Of a DNA stretch of 64,000 nt, positions 24,608-31,727 are shown one piece after another. How positions within the stretch are numbered: the first letter of the stretch is position 1; each line of letters opens with the position of its first letter. Below the pieces are notes generated by a model that saw nothing but the letters and a program-made list of their open reading frames with translations, searched no databases and was not told the origin of the DNA. The translations under genes and the position numbers were made by a program. The DNA is from Pedobacter hiemivivus (GTDB taxonomy: Bacteria > Bacteroidota > Bacteroidia > Sphingobacteriales > Sphingobacteriaceae), in the NCBI RefSeq assembly GCF_004331685.1, contig NZ_SJSM01000002.1:620001-684000 (forward strand), written 5' to 3'.

Positions 24608-25342
24608 TTATTTCCCGCTGGAATGATAGCTGCTCCACTGCTCGTCGAGTTCTTTAAAGGAGCCTACCTTTTTGGTTATGGCAATGAAAGCTTTAATATC
24701 GCTCTCACGGGAATTCCAGGGAAAATCATATTGAAAGGATTCTCCGCTATAATTTACCTGCAGTGAGATGGGAGACCTGTTTTTCAGGCCTTGCATATAA
24801 CCTGCGATCTGGTTACAGCATTTATAATATTTCGGACTTTCCGGATCAGATAGTTTCATGATGCCGCTCAGTTTACGGATCTGGCAGATCCTCAGCCCAA
24901 ATTCAGATGTGCGCTTGACAAACTTTTCACGCCTTTTTCTAGGTTTTACCAGGATGAGGTCAGCGGTCAGTATTTCTTCGGTATAGTGGGGATATTTTTG
25001 CCGGATAACTTCCAGTGCAAACAAAGGCTGGGTTTTCCAAGTTCTGCGGGCAAACTTTTTCCTGCGGTTATTCAGTAAGATCACTGTCCTTCGTTCTGCC
25101 TGTTCCAGGCTAAGCCGGAATGGTTCCGCATTCTGCTTAGATTTAATTGCAGTTCGAATAATGGTGGATATCAGCGGAGTTTCTGGGCTGACAAGAACTG
25201 CAAAAAGTTCGGGGTAACTGAATTTCTCCAGTGTTGCTGTAAACAGCTGGATCAGCGTTTCAGCCGGATAGGATAGGAGAGATTCATGCTGATTTTCAGT
25301 TTGGATTGCTGAGCGGACTTCAGAATTAGGAGGATTTTCCAT
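24608..25342 (-). CDS. Unknown helical protein of the leading region
   Basis: 244 residues, not recognised. The first half is helical (PAETLIQLFTATLEKFSYPE, SLEQAERRTVILLNNRRKKF) and strongly basic around RRKKFARRTWKT and VKPRKRREKFVKRT, suggesting nucleic-acid contact. The C-terminal third (SPISLQVNYSGESFQYDFPW) looks beta-rich. Its leader has the second copy of the conserved-loop hairpin and a 17-codon leader frame. It is the first gene of a minus-strand series and is divergent from the three paralogues on the plus strand. Confidence 0.65.
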   Translation of the reverse strand: MENPPNSEVRSAIQTENQHESLLSYPAETLIQLFTATLEKFSYPELFAVLVSPETPLISTIIRTAIKSKQNAEPFRLSLEQAERRTVILLNNRRKKFARRTWKTQPLFALEVIRQKYPHYTEEILTADLILVKPRKRREKFVKRTSEFGLRICQIRKLSGIMKLSDPESPKYYKCCNQIAGYMQGLKNRSPISLQVNYSGESFQYDFPWNSRESDIKAFIAITKKVGSFKELDEQWSSYHSSGK

Positions 25343-25353
25343 GATTTGCTTTT

Positions 25354-25407
25354 TTATGCAAGCCAGGGAAAGAGCAGCAGCAGGTCAAGGCTGGCGCAGC
25401 CATTCAT
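25354..25407 (-). CDS. Putative leader peptide, second copy
   Basis: A 17-codon frame MNGCASLDLLLLFPWLA that starts in the hairpin loop and stops 11 bases before the downstream start. The first eight residues match the ssb leader frame except N/S at position 6. The stop-to-start distance (11 against 12 bases) is nearly the same in both leaders, which argues for a functional leader. Confidence 0.35.
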   Translation of the reverse strand: MNGCASLDLLLLFPWLA

Positions 25408-25415
25408 ATAGCCTT
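25387..25415 (-). promoter_or_regulatory. Conserved-loop hairpin, second copy
   Basis: Stem AAGGCT (25387-25392) / AGCCTT (25410-25415) with the exact 17-nt loop GGCGCAGCCATTCATAT (25393-25409) found in the ssb leader. It lies 45 bases upstream of the start at 25342, close to the 39 bases seen at ssb. Confidence 0.75.
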
Positions 25416-25534
25416 TATCGGATGATCCGGTCTTTCTATTTTAGCATATAAAAAGCAATGAGTGAAGCGGCCAAATTCATTATATTTGATTTCAGGTAGT
25501 CAGCGATTAAAGCTGGCGTTAATCATATAGAATT

Positions 25535-26134
25535 ATGCATATATTTTCCGATTTAGAGAACGATACGATCCGGGTCATTAAAGCAGATGGACAGCAGCTT
25601 CCAAAAGAGTATAAAGCTGTGGTCAATAGAAATGATATTCAAACTTTTGACGTAAGTATAGATGTAGAGGAAGGCGACTTCATCGAACGTTTATTGTCTA
25701 ACGGTAAAGCTGAAAAGTATCTGGTATCAGAGAGTCAGTATAGTGAAGGTATGCCGCCGGCAATTCCACCGTTCTATAAGTTTAAGGTCAGTAACATCAA
25801 ATCCATCCCTACTGCCAGTTCTGTTGCTTCAACCAATGTTTATCATGTAAGTGGTAATAATGCCAGGGTATTAAATAATTCTGTGGATCATTCCAGCAAT
25901 GTGGTGAATATCAGTAATGATAAAATGTTTGAGGAACTTCGCGCCCTCATTGAAGCGCAGTTGCCGGATACGGGATTGATCCCATTGGTAAACGAAATGG
26001 AACAGGCGAGAGGTACCAGCGGTTTTGCTGCAAAATACAATGCATTTATTCAGTCTGCAGCAAATCACATGACCCTTCTTGCTCCGTTTATCCCACCTCT
26101 TACCGCATTGTTAATTCCCGGACAAGCTTTATAG
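25535..26134 (+). CDS. Tandem paralogue 1 of an unrecognised family
   Basis: 199 residues. Beta-rich N-terminal half (NDTIRVIKADGQQLPKEYKA, VSIDVEEGDFIERLLSNGKA) followed by the signature YHVSGNNARVLNNSVDHSSN, then a helical C-terminal half (MFEELRALIEAQLPDTGLIP) and a hydrophobic end (MTLLAPFIPPLTALLIPGQA). The G-N/D-N-A/S-R-V-x-N-N-S-x-D-x-S-x-N-x-V motif and the end L-x-P-F-I-P are shared by all three tandem genes. I know similar G-x-N-S-R-V-N motifs from uncharacterised and AbiTii-like proteins, but cannot name the family. It is the first gene of a plus-strand operon on an otherwise minus-strand region. Confidence 0.75.
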   Translation: MHIFSDLENDTIRVIKADGQQLPKEYKAVVNRNDIQTFDVSIDVEEGDFIERLLSNGKAEKYLVSESQYSEGMPPAIPPFYKFKVSNIKSIPTASSVASTNVYHVSGNNARVLNNSVDHSSNVVNISNDKMFEELRALIEAQLPDTGLIPLVNEMEQARGTSGFAAKYNAFIQSAANHMTLLAPFIPPLTALLIPGQAL

Positions 26135-26142
26135 ATCATAAT

Positions 26143-26727
26143 ATGAATAATTTTGGAATATCTCACAATGATACGGTACGTATACTGAGTAAGGATGGAA
26201 GCGCTCCCTCCAGGAATATCAAAGCAAAAGTTACCCCTGAAACGGTAGTGACCTATGAAACAGACATAGTCGTAAAGGAGGGCGATCAGGTTGAACGGCA
26301 GCTTTCTAATGGTAATACGGAACTTTACGACATTTTTGGCGTTCACTATACCGAACAGGGGAGGATTAAACCTCCGACCTATGAGTTAAAAGTAGCTAAA
26401 ACAACAGCAATACCGCGTCCTGTAGCGGGGAATATCGTATATATACTTAATGGAAATAATGCCAGGGTATATAATAATTCCAGCGATAATTCTTCAAATG
26501 TTGTGAATGTTAGTCCAACCGATCTGTTCAAGGAACTTAAAAATGTGATCAGCACCAAGGTGCCTGATAATTACATCCTTCTGGTGTTAGCTGAGGCAAT
26601 GGAAAAGGAAAGTGGTACTGATAAGTATCTAAAAAGCTATGTGAAGTTTATAGAGGAATCAGCAACACATCTTACAGAACTTCATCCATTTATTCCTGGC
26701 CTGAGTTCTCTTATTAAAGTGATATAA
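26143..26727 (+). CDS. Tandem paralogue 2 of the same unrecognised family
   Basis: 194 residues, 8 bases after paralogue 1. Signature YILNGNNARVYNNSSDNSSN, preceded by VVKEGDQVERQLSNGNTELY, which matches VEEGDFIERLLSNGKAEKYL of paralogue 1. The C-terminal tail is ATHLTELHPFIPGLSSLIKV. About half of all positions match paralogue 1 by eye, so the duplication is not recent. Confidence 0.75.
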   Translation: MNNFGISHNDTVRILSKDGSAPSRNIKAKVTPETVVTYETDIVVKEGDQVERQLSNGNTELYDIFGVHYTEQGRIKPPTYELKVAKTTAIPRPVAGNIVYILNGNNARVYNNSSDNSSNVVNVSPTDLFKELKNVISTKVPDNYILLVLAEAMEKESGTDKYLKSYVKFIEESATHLTELHPFIPGLSSLIKVI

Positions 26728-26731
26728 AAAT

Positions 26732-27301
26732 ATGTTTGGTTTCAAGGATCGAATTAAGATAGTGAAGCAATCAGGTGATAGTAATGATCAGATTCTATCG
26801 GTCTGTTTTATGAAAAATATCGTTTATATCAATGATGCCAAAGTGGATATTTCGGATGGAGATTTTATTGATAGGGTACTTCCCAATGGTAATGTTGAGC
26901 GGCACATCATTCTTGACACTGGATTTAAATCGGGTACCGGATGTGATCAGGATCATTTTGAATGTCGGGTAAGAAAGTTAACTGCGGAGCTGCCGATTAA
27001 AAAATCTGAAACAATTTACCACATAAACGGCGATAATTCACGGGTATATAATAACTCTTTAGATTTTTCAAATAACACTGTCAAACTATCGGGGGATATT
27101 AAATTCGAAGAGCTTAAAGCAATTTTTTCAGGCAGAAATAATGAGTCAGTAATTCTGAAGCATATCAGTGAATTGGAAGAACTGAAAGACAGTAATGATT
27201 ATAATCAGAAATACAAGGACTTCATAGATCTTTGTAGAGATTATATGTATGAAATTTCACCATTTATTCCTTCATTAACTAAATTTCTGAAGGTGATTTA
27301 A
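26732..27301 (+). CDS. Tandem paralogue 3 of the same unrecognised family
   Basis: 189 residues, 4 bases after paralogue 2. Signature YHINGDNSRVYNNSLDFSNN, N-terminal VDISDGDFIDRVLPNGNVER, tail DYMYEISPFIPSLTKFLKVI. All three share three parts: a strand-rich effector-like or sensor-like N-terminus with G-D-x-x-x-R-x-L-x-N-G, the G-x-N-x-R-V motif, and a helical bundle. The three products may assemble together. Confidence 0.75.
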   Translation: MFGFKDRIKIVKQSGDSNDQILSVCFMKNIVYINDAKVDISDGDFIDRVLPNGNVERHIILDTGFKSGTGCDQDHFECRVRKLTAELPIKKSETIYHINGDNSRVYNNSLDFSNNTVKLSGDIKFEELKAIFSGRNNESVILKHISELEELKDSNDYNQKYKDFIDLCRDYMYEISPFIPSLTKFLKVI

Positions 27302-27338
27302 AAAACAGCCGCGTATTTGGCACAAATGCAAGGCTTCC

Positions 27339-27359
27339 CGGTCAGGCTGTGCCTGACCG
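27339..27359. terminator. Hairpin terminator after the paralogue operon
   Basis: A 9-bp stem CGGTCAGGC / GCCTGACCG with a TGT loop, between the convergent ends of paralogue 3 (27301) and the ThiF gene (27401). A second stem AATCCCCG/CGGGGATT (about 27388-27409) covers the ThiF stop. Confidence 0.7.
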
Positions 27360-27400
27360 CCGGCAAAAATTCCAGATATAAGTGTTGAGGAAATCCCCGC

Positions 27401-28213
27401 CTAAACGGGGATTGGCTCTGTTCTGAAATTCTCCAAGTTCATAAAAAAGCCCCGGTAAGGCGTGTAGCCCTTTTCTAAAAGTTGTTGCAGCAGGGAAGCC
27501 CCGTAATTTGCCAGCGCAGAATTAATGTAAAGGCTCTGCTCGTTTAATGATTGTAACATAGAACAACTTGGGGATGGATCAGCCTTTTCTGAACTTTTCA
27601 GAAGTTCCCCGAATTCTTCTGTTACTGAAGGTAAATTTCCAACAGGTATGAACTTCTTTGATTTCGGTTGAGCTACTGTTCCAGTAGTTGACAGTATGGC
27701 CTGACCTGTGTATTTTGAGTTTCCGAAATCAAGCCAGTATGCGGGTCTGTCCCTGTGGAACTGGTAGGAGCCTTTGATGCCGGAAAGCATTTTGGCAATA
27801 CTGAATCTTGTGCTGACGGTGTCTACGCAGGAAACGATCAGATTGGCGAGCTTGTCCTCAGAAAGACGTGATCCTTTTAGAGGCTCATAGGCATGGGGAA
27901 CTGCTTTCCAGTTGGTGCCATAGGATCGGTTGATGTGAGAAACCAATGCGACGGCCTTGTTGACCTCTACATAATTGCGGTTGAATTCTGACCTGCCCAT
28001 GTTAGGCAATTCAACTTTGTCAGGATCAAATACTGTTACGCTGAATCCGGGGTGATCCATTGCGGTCAGGGCAAGGTCAGCCCTTGCTATGGCATGCAGG
28101 AAATGACTGCCTGTACCTCCACAGCCTACTACGATCATGGAGATCGGGTTTGTCGGGTTCAGCAGGTTCTGCTGAATGAAATGAACTTTAGTTTTTTGAA
28201 TTGATTTGCTCAT
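27401..28213 (-). CDS. PRTRC system ThiF family protein (E1-like adenylyltransferase)
   Basis: 270 residues. The Rossmann nucleotide motif is SMIVVGCGGTGSHFLHAIAR (residues 25-44), followed by VTVFDPDKVELPNMGRSEFN (the D-x-D-x-V-E...N-x-x-R motif of ThiF/MoeB/E1 enzymes) and NLIVSCVDTVSTRFSIAK (D-x-x-x-x-R). These residues bind ATP and the substrate C-terminus in E1-like enzymes. The C-x-x-C zinc motifs are not visible, and no obvious catalytic cysteine loop follows, so it may only adenylate. It overlaps the protein B gene by 4 bases and is the last gene of the cassette. The likely substrate is the ubiquitin-like protein C two genes upstream (inference). Confidence 0.9.
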   Translation of the reverse strand: MSKSIQKTKVHFIQQNLLNPTNPISMIVVGCGGTGSHFLHAIARADLALTAMDHPGFSVTVFDPDKVELPNMGRSEFNRNYVEVNKAVALVSHINRSYGTNWKAVPHAYEPLKGSRLSEDKLANLIVSCVDTVSTRFSIAKMLSGIKGSYQFHRDRPAYWLDFGNSKYTGQAILSTTGTVAQPKSKKFIPVGNLPSVTEEFGELLKSSEKADPSPSCSMLQSLNEQSLYINSALANYGASLLQQLLEKGYTPYRGFFMNLENFRTEPIPV

Positions 28214-28917
28214 GATATCAGGTCTTTAAGGGTTTTACCATTCTTTTTAAGGGTGCCTACCGGAAAGCGTTTGTTTTTGCCAACAAGGTTTTGCCAAAGT
28301 TCAACGACATTGATCTTTACCGGAGAAATTCCTGTTAGTAGGTGGCTGAAGGTGCTGTGGAAGAAGTAATTCTGCCATTTGCCAATAAATTCTTCCAGTG
28401 AGCATCCGGGTTCAATTTCGATGCTCACATTTCCCATACATACTTTGCCATCGGGTTCCATATTAAAAAAGGGGGCATAGTAAAGGGTGGTGTCAAGGGC
28501 AGGTCTGCCTTTAGCCGAAATGGCATGGACTTCCAGTTTATTCTTGGATGCTTTCCATATCATCTGAGGGAGGTATGCTTTCCCATCTTCGATAGGCAGA
28601 TCGGCACCAAATAAGACCTCATGTTCCATTTCCGGGGTATGCCAAATGGCACAGCCCGAGGCACCGGGGTCAATAAAAAGTACATTTTCAGGTATTAAAC
28701 CCTTACTGCTGAGAAAATGTTGGACATGTTCTGAACACAGAACAGCGGATAAAGCATTTCCTTCGTTTACAGAAAGGGGATGTGCATTGATCGGCTGACC
28801 GTTTGCATCCATATCATAGCTTTCAATATAATACTGCTCGGTTCGTGGAGCATTAAAAACGACAATAGCTTTCACAGGACGAAAGGTATTGTCAAGCAGG
28901 TGTGCGATGTTATTCAT
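28210..28917 (-). CDS. PRTRC system protein B
   Basis: 235 residues. Matches the protein B family in start (RPVKAIVVFNAPRTEQYYIE), middle (VLFIDPGASGCAIWHTPEME) and the conserved W-H-T-P segment. The role of protein B is not known. Overlaps both neighbours by a few bases (4 with ThiF, 8 with the next gene), so the cassette is translated as a coupled unit. Confidence 0.88.
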   Translation of the reverse strand: MNNIAHLLDNTFRPVKAIVVFNAPRTEQYYIESYDMDANGQPINAHPLSVNEGNALSAVLCSEHVQHFLSSKGLIPENVLFIDPGASGCAIWHTPEMEHEVLFGADLPIEDGKAYLPQMIWKASKNKLEVHAISAKGRPALDTTLYYAPFFNMEPDGKVCMGNVSIEIEPGCSLEEFIGKWQNYFFHSTFSHLLTGISPVKINVVELWQNLVGKNKRFPVGTLKKNGKTLKDLIS

Positions 28918-30016
28918 GGTTTAAATCAGTTAAGGTGTCGGCTAATCTGTTCAGGAGGTCAAAAAAACGGATCTCGAAATCATGGTTGTGATGTTCTTTC
29001 TTTTGGGGCTTATCAAAATATTGCAAGGCTGAAGGTTCGGCAATCATACAGTATTCGGCCAGTTGTTCATTTATGGTCTGCCACAGTTCATCGTATAGAG
29101 AATCTTCATTGCTCCAGTAAAAGGAAATGTATTGATCGGGGGAGATGCACTGGTTATCCTCATAAGCTTCCCGGGGCAGGATGTCGTAACGCACAGCTTC
29201 CAAAACAGACCGGGAAGGGTATTTGCTAAAGAGATCGAAAGCCTGTTTAGCTGTTTCCAATAGTTCGTTTTCCGCTTTTGTTTGCGGTTTAAATGCGGAG
29301 AGTCTTGAGGAAAACAGTTTCAGTTGGGCGGGATCGCTGATCTTCTCCAGTAATTCATTTCCTGAGTGATTCAGGTAGGCGAAATGTTCAAGGTGGGCAT
29401 CAGCCTGTTCGCTGTCCTCTTCAAAATCAGCGAGAATCCAATCTTCAAGTGTTTTATATATGTAATGCATGTAATTTCCTTTTTCAGCATAGTAGGCCAC
29501 ATGATGTACCTGATAGAGGTAGGCAAAAATGGAAAGTAGTAATTCTGCAGGTTCGACCTTGCTGTTGTCATTCAGCATGTCAAAAAGCGGTTCCACAGGG
29601 ATATAGTACAGGGTAGTTCGGGTATCAAAATCTTTAACTGTAGCTACGGTTGCGGTATGGCCTTCACCACGCATAATGGCCAGTTTAAGATTGCTGATCT
29701 TTGCCATTTGCCCGGTTGCTGATTGAAAAGTGCTGGTCATATTTTGAGGATAGGAAAGTCCCTCATCCCTGTCTGCGAGGAATCCATATAGTTTTTCAAG
29801 GTTAGAGAGTGAGTTAAAAAACTCACGCTCTACCAAACTGGTGTTCTGCAGACCCGGATATACTGCCGAGTTTAGCCTTGGAAAATGTGCCCTCAGAAAA
29901 TCACTTCCACAAAACTGAGTGGTGCGACGTTGCGCCTGTCTTTTCTGATCTGTCCCAAGTCCTGCACTTTGCTTAGACCTGTTGCGAATTCTCCTATTTG
30001 CTGATAAAGTTTCCAT
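28910..30016 (-). CDS. PRTRC cassette large protein, probable protein F
   Basis: 368 residues, basic N-terminus (RRIRNRSKQSAGLGTDQKRQ) and otherwise acidic helical body (EDWILADFEEDSEQADAHLE). A protein of this size between B and C is usual in PRTRC cassettes of Bacteroidota. The name protein F is given by position and size; I cannot confirm it by motif. It may be the partner that bridges the cassette to DNA or to ParB-like proteins (inference). Confidence 0.65.
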   Translation of the reverse strand: METLSANRRIRNRSKQSAGLGTDQKRQAQRRTTQFCGSDFLRAHFPRLNSAVYPGLQNTSLVEREFFNSLSNLEKLYGFLADRDEGLSYPQNMTSTFQSATGQMAKISNLKLAIMRGEGHTATVATVKDFDTRTTLYYIPVEPLFDMLNDNSKVEPAELLLSIFAYLYQVHHVAYYAEKGNYMHYIYKTLEDWILADFEEDSEQADAHLEHFAYLNHSGNELLEKISDPAQLKLFSSRLSAFKPQTKAENELLETAKQAFDLFSKYPSRSVLEAVRYDILPREAYEDNQCISPDQYISFYWSNEDSLYDELWQTINEQLAEYCMIAEPSALQYFDKPQKKEHHNHDFEIRFFDLLNRLADTLTDLNHE

Positions 30017-30071
30017 ACCTGTAGTTCTTGTTTTTCTTGTTCTTTGTAATTTTTTTTCGTGTTTTTCATGG

Positions 30072-30290
30072 TTATCCTTTTGTGCCTAGTGTTGTGGTGA
30101 ACCGGTACTCTAACCTATCATCTTTGATCTCGGGGCCTTCGATCTTGGAGGTTGTAAGAATAGGGTAGGTTCCTGCATAGAAATTCATTACCTCCTGAGG
30201 GCTGAAGTTTGACGAGGGATCAGAGAGTGTGCGTTCCTGCTGATTGTGTTTTAATAGAAACACCCTTTCAAGTTTTGCTGTAACGATCAT
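30072..30290 (-). CDS. PRTRC system protein C (ubiquitin-like)
   Basis: 72 residues starting MIVTAKLERVFLLKHNQQER. Size and strand pattern (VFLLKHNQQERTLSD, FSPQEVMNFYAGTYPILTTS, RLEYRFTTTLGTKG) fit the beta-grasp protein C of the PRTRC system. It ends in ...LGTKG, with a C-terminal glycine as required for activation by an E1-like enzyme, though not a double glycine. It is encoded four genes from ssb and upstream of the ThiF gene in the same operon. Confidence 0.88.
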   Translation of the reverse strand: MIVTAKLERVFLLKHNQQERTLSDPSSNFSPQEVMNFYAGTYPILTTSKIEGPEIKDDRLEYRFTTTLGTKG

Positions 30291-30307
30291 AATGTTGGGA
30301 TTAAGGT

Positions 30308-30832
30308 TTATAGTAAGGACAATTGTTTGCTTTTGTCATCCAGTTCCTTGCGGAGTCTGGCCAGTTCAACCCGTTTTTCGGGGTAGGTTTTTTCATCCGG
30401 GAGCAAGGCAAGGGCTTCAGTATATTTACATAGGCCGTTGAGTTCCTCAATCTTTTTAATGGCTTCCTCATACTGCTGTTTCAATACTGCGCTGTCATCA
30501 GCTTTGGGACTTGGGCTTGTTGTGGTGGGCTTGCTTTTTTCCTTAAGCAGTTTTTTAGCCTGTTCGATGCTTTTCTGCACTTCGGAGTAATTGCTGAACA
30601 CTTCACTGATCTCCTTAAGTGGGGCAGTAATGCGGGTAAAGAAAGTATCGTCCAAGACCTGCGGAAGTTCGTTGAAGATCATCGGGGTAAAAGTGATCCC
30701 GTCCTTTTCAGATTTAGGGTCACTCATCAATACAGAAACGATCATTCCCTGATCTGCCTGTGGTGCGATATGTATAGTCCATGAACCCTTGCACTGAAGG
30801 TGTTCTATGATGCGGAAAAAGTTGGTTTTCAT
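30308..30832 (-). CDS. PRTRC system protein E
   Basis: 174 residues. N-terminal domain FFRIIEHLQCKGSWTIHIAP then MIVSVLMSDPKSEKDGITFT is the conserved protein E start. A Ser/Pro/Lys linker (KSKPTTTSPSPKADDSA) and a helical coiled C-terminus (YEEAIKKIEELNGLCKYTEA, RLRKELDDKSKQLSLL) follow. It lies between ssb and protein C. Function unknown; the N-terminal part looks like a small beta-rich domain. Confidence 0.85.
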   Translation of the reverse strand: MKTNFFRIIEHLQCKGSWTIHIAPQADQGMIVSVLMSDPKSEKDGITFTPMIFNELPQVLDDTFFTRITAPLKEISEVFSNYSEVQKSIEQAKKLLKEKSKPTTTSPSPKADDSAVLKQQYEEAIKKIEELNGLCKYTEALALLPDEKTYPEKRVELARLRKELDDKSKQLSLL

Positions 30833-30894
30833 AATGCTTGTCGCTAAAAATTGAAGAAAAAGCGGACAGTCCTGACGCTGTCCGCATCAGTTTG

Positions 30895-31317
30895 TTAGAA
30901 TGGCAGATCGCCCTCCGGAATGGGAACAGTATCAAATTGCTCTAAAGGCTGAAGCCCTGCGCCTGAACTTACCGGAGCAGTTACCTCTGCAGGTAAAACC
31001 TGCTGAGGGACAGCAGCACCATTGCTGTACAAAGTGATCTTGTCTACACGGAACGTCAGGCTCGCTCTTGGTTCGCCCTCAACAACATAGGCTCTTACCC
31101 CGGCCATACCTGCCAGTTCCACGATCACCCCTTTTTTAAGGTACATGGCAATACCTTCGTTCAGCCAGTAGGAACACTCAAAGAAAGTGGTCACCTGTTT
31201 TTTCTCCCCTTTACTTTTGTAGGTCTCGTTGTGGGCAAGGTTAAACCCTACAACCTTTTTGTCTGTTTTAGTGGTACGAACCACTGCATCTGCTGTCAAT
31301 CTTCCTGTGATTTCCAT
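30895..31317 (-). CDS. Single-stranded DNA-binding protein, PRTRC-associated
   Basis: 140 residues: OB-fold start MEITGRLTADAVVRTTKTDK, FECSYWLNEGIAMYLKKGVI, VELAGMAGVRAYVVEGEPRA. It ends in DTVPIPEGDLPF; this acidic tail with terminal D-L-P-F is the SSB C-terminal peptide that recruits replication proteins, which the other SSB in the window lacks. It heads the PRTRC operon. The two SSBs therefore may serve different steps. Confidence 0.88.
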   Translation of the reverse strand: MEITGRLTADAVVRTTKTDKKVVGFNLAHNETYKSKGEKKQVTTFFECSYWLNEGIAMYLKKGVIVELAGMAGVRAYVVEGEPRASLTFRVDKITLYSNGAAVPQQVLPAEVTAPVSSGAGLQPLEQFDTVPIPEGDLPF

Positions 31318-31727
31318 AATTAATAGTTTTTAAGTGTTAAAAAATCTGGTCAAAAACCATTTTGGTCTTTGATAGAGGCAACACACTTGCGCGGGGGGCA
31401 GGAAGACAAGGCTTTGAGGCAAAAAATACTACCCGAAGGGCTGGAGATTATTTGTCCAAACCCGAAGGGCACCGGCCTTGGCTGACGATGAGGGGTAAAT
31501 TTGCCTCAGCAAAGACCAAAAGTAACCATCGGCATACTACATCGCAGATACCGCTAAAGAAAAACAGTACAGAAATATTGTGAAGGCAGAAATGACAAAT
31601 GCCATTCCCGACGAATGGGTCGGGACGCAGGCACCCGAAGGGCAGCGCACAGCGCTGTTGGTCTTTTCTGGCGAGAAGAATAAGCAATTTTATGATTAAT
31701 CGAAACTAAGGCTAATTTCGATTCCGG
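31318..31727. other. Non-coding region upstream of PRTRC operon
   Basis: 410 bases between ssb and the STAND gene. The main feature is the nested stem at 31360-31521. Right of it are TCCCGAC/GTCGGGA (about 31604-31623) and the block GTCGGGACGCAGGCACCCGAAGGGC (31620-31644, read as separate motifs GGACGCAGGC and CCCGAAGGGC). A related block occurs at 35883-35910. I see no gene here; a short plus-strand frame across the stem looks spurious. Confidence 0.6.
31360..31521 (-). ncRNA. Large nested stem-loop in the leader of the PRTRC ssb
   Basis: Outer stem TTTTGGTCTTTG (31360-31371) / CAAAGACCAAAA (31510-31521), 12 bp perfect; next stem GAGGCA (31375-31380) / TGCCTC (31502-31507); then CAAGGC/GCCTTG (about 31411/31473). 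The apex holds two CCCGAAGGG mini-hairpins. A 160-nt structure this stable directly before an ssb start (43 bases) is likely a regulatory RNA or an ssDNA-stage promoter (inference). Confidence 0.7.

Noticed and set aside
31362..31583. 73-codon plus-strand frame across the nested stem
   Set aside because: It is made almost only of the stem arms and CCCGAAGGG hairpins; likely a by-product of structure.
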